Positions 16,843 to 17,362 of a DNA stretch of 17,362 bases are shown here, in pieces. The position numbers and the translations under genes were made by a program. Below the pieces are notes generated by a model, which ran no database searches, was not told the DNA's origin, and saw nothing but the letters and a program-made list of their open reading frames with translations. Positions within the stretch are counted from its first letter, which is position 1; each line of letters begins with the position of its first letter. The stretch lies in the NCBI GenBank assembly GCA_036399835.1, contig DASWMI010000182.1:1-17362 (forward strand). Reading direction: 5' to 3'. Origin of the DNA: DASYML01 sp036399835. Lineage in GTDB: Bacteria > Acidobacteriota > Blastocatellia > Pyrinomonadales > Pyrinomonadaceae.

Positions 16843-16901
16843 CTCTTTAAGCTTCTCGTCGCGGTCCACCTTCACGGAGCTTGAAGAAGAACAGGGGCTT
16901 T

Positions 16902-17362
16902 ATGAAAGCGCAGCGATATTACGCACCACGGTTCGTGCTCGTCTACTGTCTCGCCTTGACGCTGTTTGCGCTCGCCGTTCAACCGAGCGTCGCGGCTCAG
17001 GAAAAACCCAACAACGATTCTTTGCTCACGCCGACAACCGCCGCCACGACGGTCGTCGCTACTCAGCCGGGCACCTCCGCGCAGGGGAAGCGTCTGGCGG
17101 GCGCGGAAGACATCGTTAAGGTCAATACGGATTTGATTACCTTGACCGTGACGGTGACGGACGGTTATGGTCGTTTCGTCTCAGGGCTTAACCAGAAAGC
17201 CTTCACCATCATGGACGACAAAATCCCGCAGGAGATTACCTTCTTCAGTGACGACGATTCGCCCGTCTCGGTCGGAGTCATCTTCGATGTCTCAGGCTCT
17301 ATGAGCGGCGACAAGATCAGGCGCGCACGCGAAGCGCTCTCGCGTTTTATACAGACGAGCCA
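16902..17362 (+). CDS. Secreted VWA-domain protein, VWFA-related acidobacterial family (5' part, runs off the window)
   Basis: Only the first 153 codons are present, and the frame is open at the right edge. The ATG at 16902 follows AGGGG at 16893-16897. Residues 1-32 are a signal peptide (RFVLVYCLALTLFALAV, ending PSVAAQ). A Thr/Ala-rich linker is followed from about residue 70 by 'DIVKVNTDLITLTVTVTD' and 'GLNQKAFTIMDDKIPQEI', the signature opening of the VWFA-related domain numerous in Acidobacteriota. The VWA domain proper starts at 'VSVGVIFDVSGSMSG', which contains the metal-ion-dependent adhesion site motif D-x-S-x-S. The protein is thus probably exported and able to bind a divalent metal and a protein or surface ligand. 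It is divergent from the secretion operon; a functional link is possible but not shown. Confidence 0.9.
   Translation, partial: MKAQRYYAPRFVLVYCLALTLFALAVQPSVAAQEKPNNDSLLTPTTAATTVVATQPGTSAQGKRLAGAEDIVKVNTDLITLTVTVTDGYGRFVSGLNQKAFTIMDDKIPQEITFFSDDDSPVSVGVIFDVSGSMSGDKIRRAREALSRFIQTS

Larger units (their letters stand above)
16393..16901. other. Divergent intergenic region (509 bases) between gspF and the VWA gene
   Basis: No gene is supported here. A 69-codon open frame on the plus strand (16641-16850) overlaps the best promoter candidate, resembles nothing recognised and is not called. The region holds a minus-strand promoter candidate (16465-16473), a small imperfect dyad TTGAGATT/AATCTCAA (16528-16535 and 16546-16553), a plus-strand promoter candidate (16671-16698), and a leader of about 195 bases before the VWA start. 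Confidence 0.6.

Noticed and set aside
16641..16850. A 69-codon plus-strand open frame upstream of the VWA gene
   Set aside because: The best promoter candidate (16671-16698) lies inside it, and the sequence resembles no known protein. A small leader peptide cannot be fully excluded.

Overview
The window looks like chromosomal DNA from an Acidobacteriota bacterium, most plausibly of the Blastocatellia type. The reasons are a TonB-dependent receptor with an N-terminal carboxypeptidase-regulatory-like domain (the Oar-like receptors abundant in that phylum), a partial gene whose translation matches the VWFA-related acidobacterial family, moderately high GC with arginine/alanine-rich proteins, and short-word tandem-repeat hairpins in the spacers. 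Taxonomy is inferred from gene families, not proved. No tRNA, rRNA, CRISPR array, transposase or phage gene was seen. Almost everything is on the minus strand, so transcription runs from high to low coordinates.

Region A (16392 down to 8024, minus) is a type IV pilus / type II secretion-like assembly operon. In transcription order it holds a GspF/PilC platform protein, a GspE/PilB ATPase, a GspD/PilQ-type secretin with added N-terminal TPR repeats and a C-terminal cohesin-like domain, two pseudopilins sharing an unusual C-terminal end, and a PilM-like actin-fold protein. PilN, PilO, PilP, PilT and the prepilin peptidase are not in the window. The ATPase would power the platform, which would assemble the pseudopilins beneath the secretin.

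Region B (7877 down to 5636, minus) is a tightly coupled cassette: an ECF sigma factor, a zinc-finger anti-sigma factor with membrane segments, and a membrane protein with a bactofilin-like beta region. Each downstream gene appears to start on a TTG overlapping the previous TGA stop. An ECF-type promoter candidate directly upstream suggests autoregulation. Region A and region B are separated by a stem-loop built from 8-bp repeats.

Region C (5186 down to 40, minus) is an envelope trio: an exported protein with repeated DUF5666-like beta domains and a Gly/Pro-rich linker, the large TonB-dependent receptor, and an exported protein resembling the LolA fold. A GATTTNN-type hairpin lies between the first two.

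Region D (16902 to the right edge, plus) is the start of a secreted VWA-domain protein, divergent from the secretion operon, with a clear promoter candidate and a roughly 195-nt leader.

Several starts given here are shorter than the longest open frame because a Shine-Dalgarno sequence and signal peptide, or the end of the upstream gene, point to an internal start. The two spacers longer than 300 bases (5187-5635 and 16393-16901) have their own entries.
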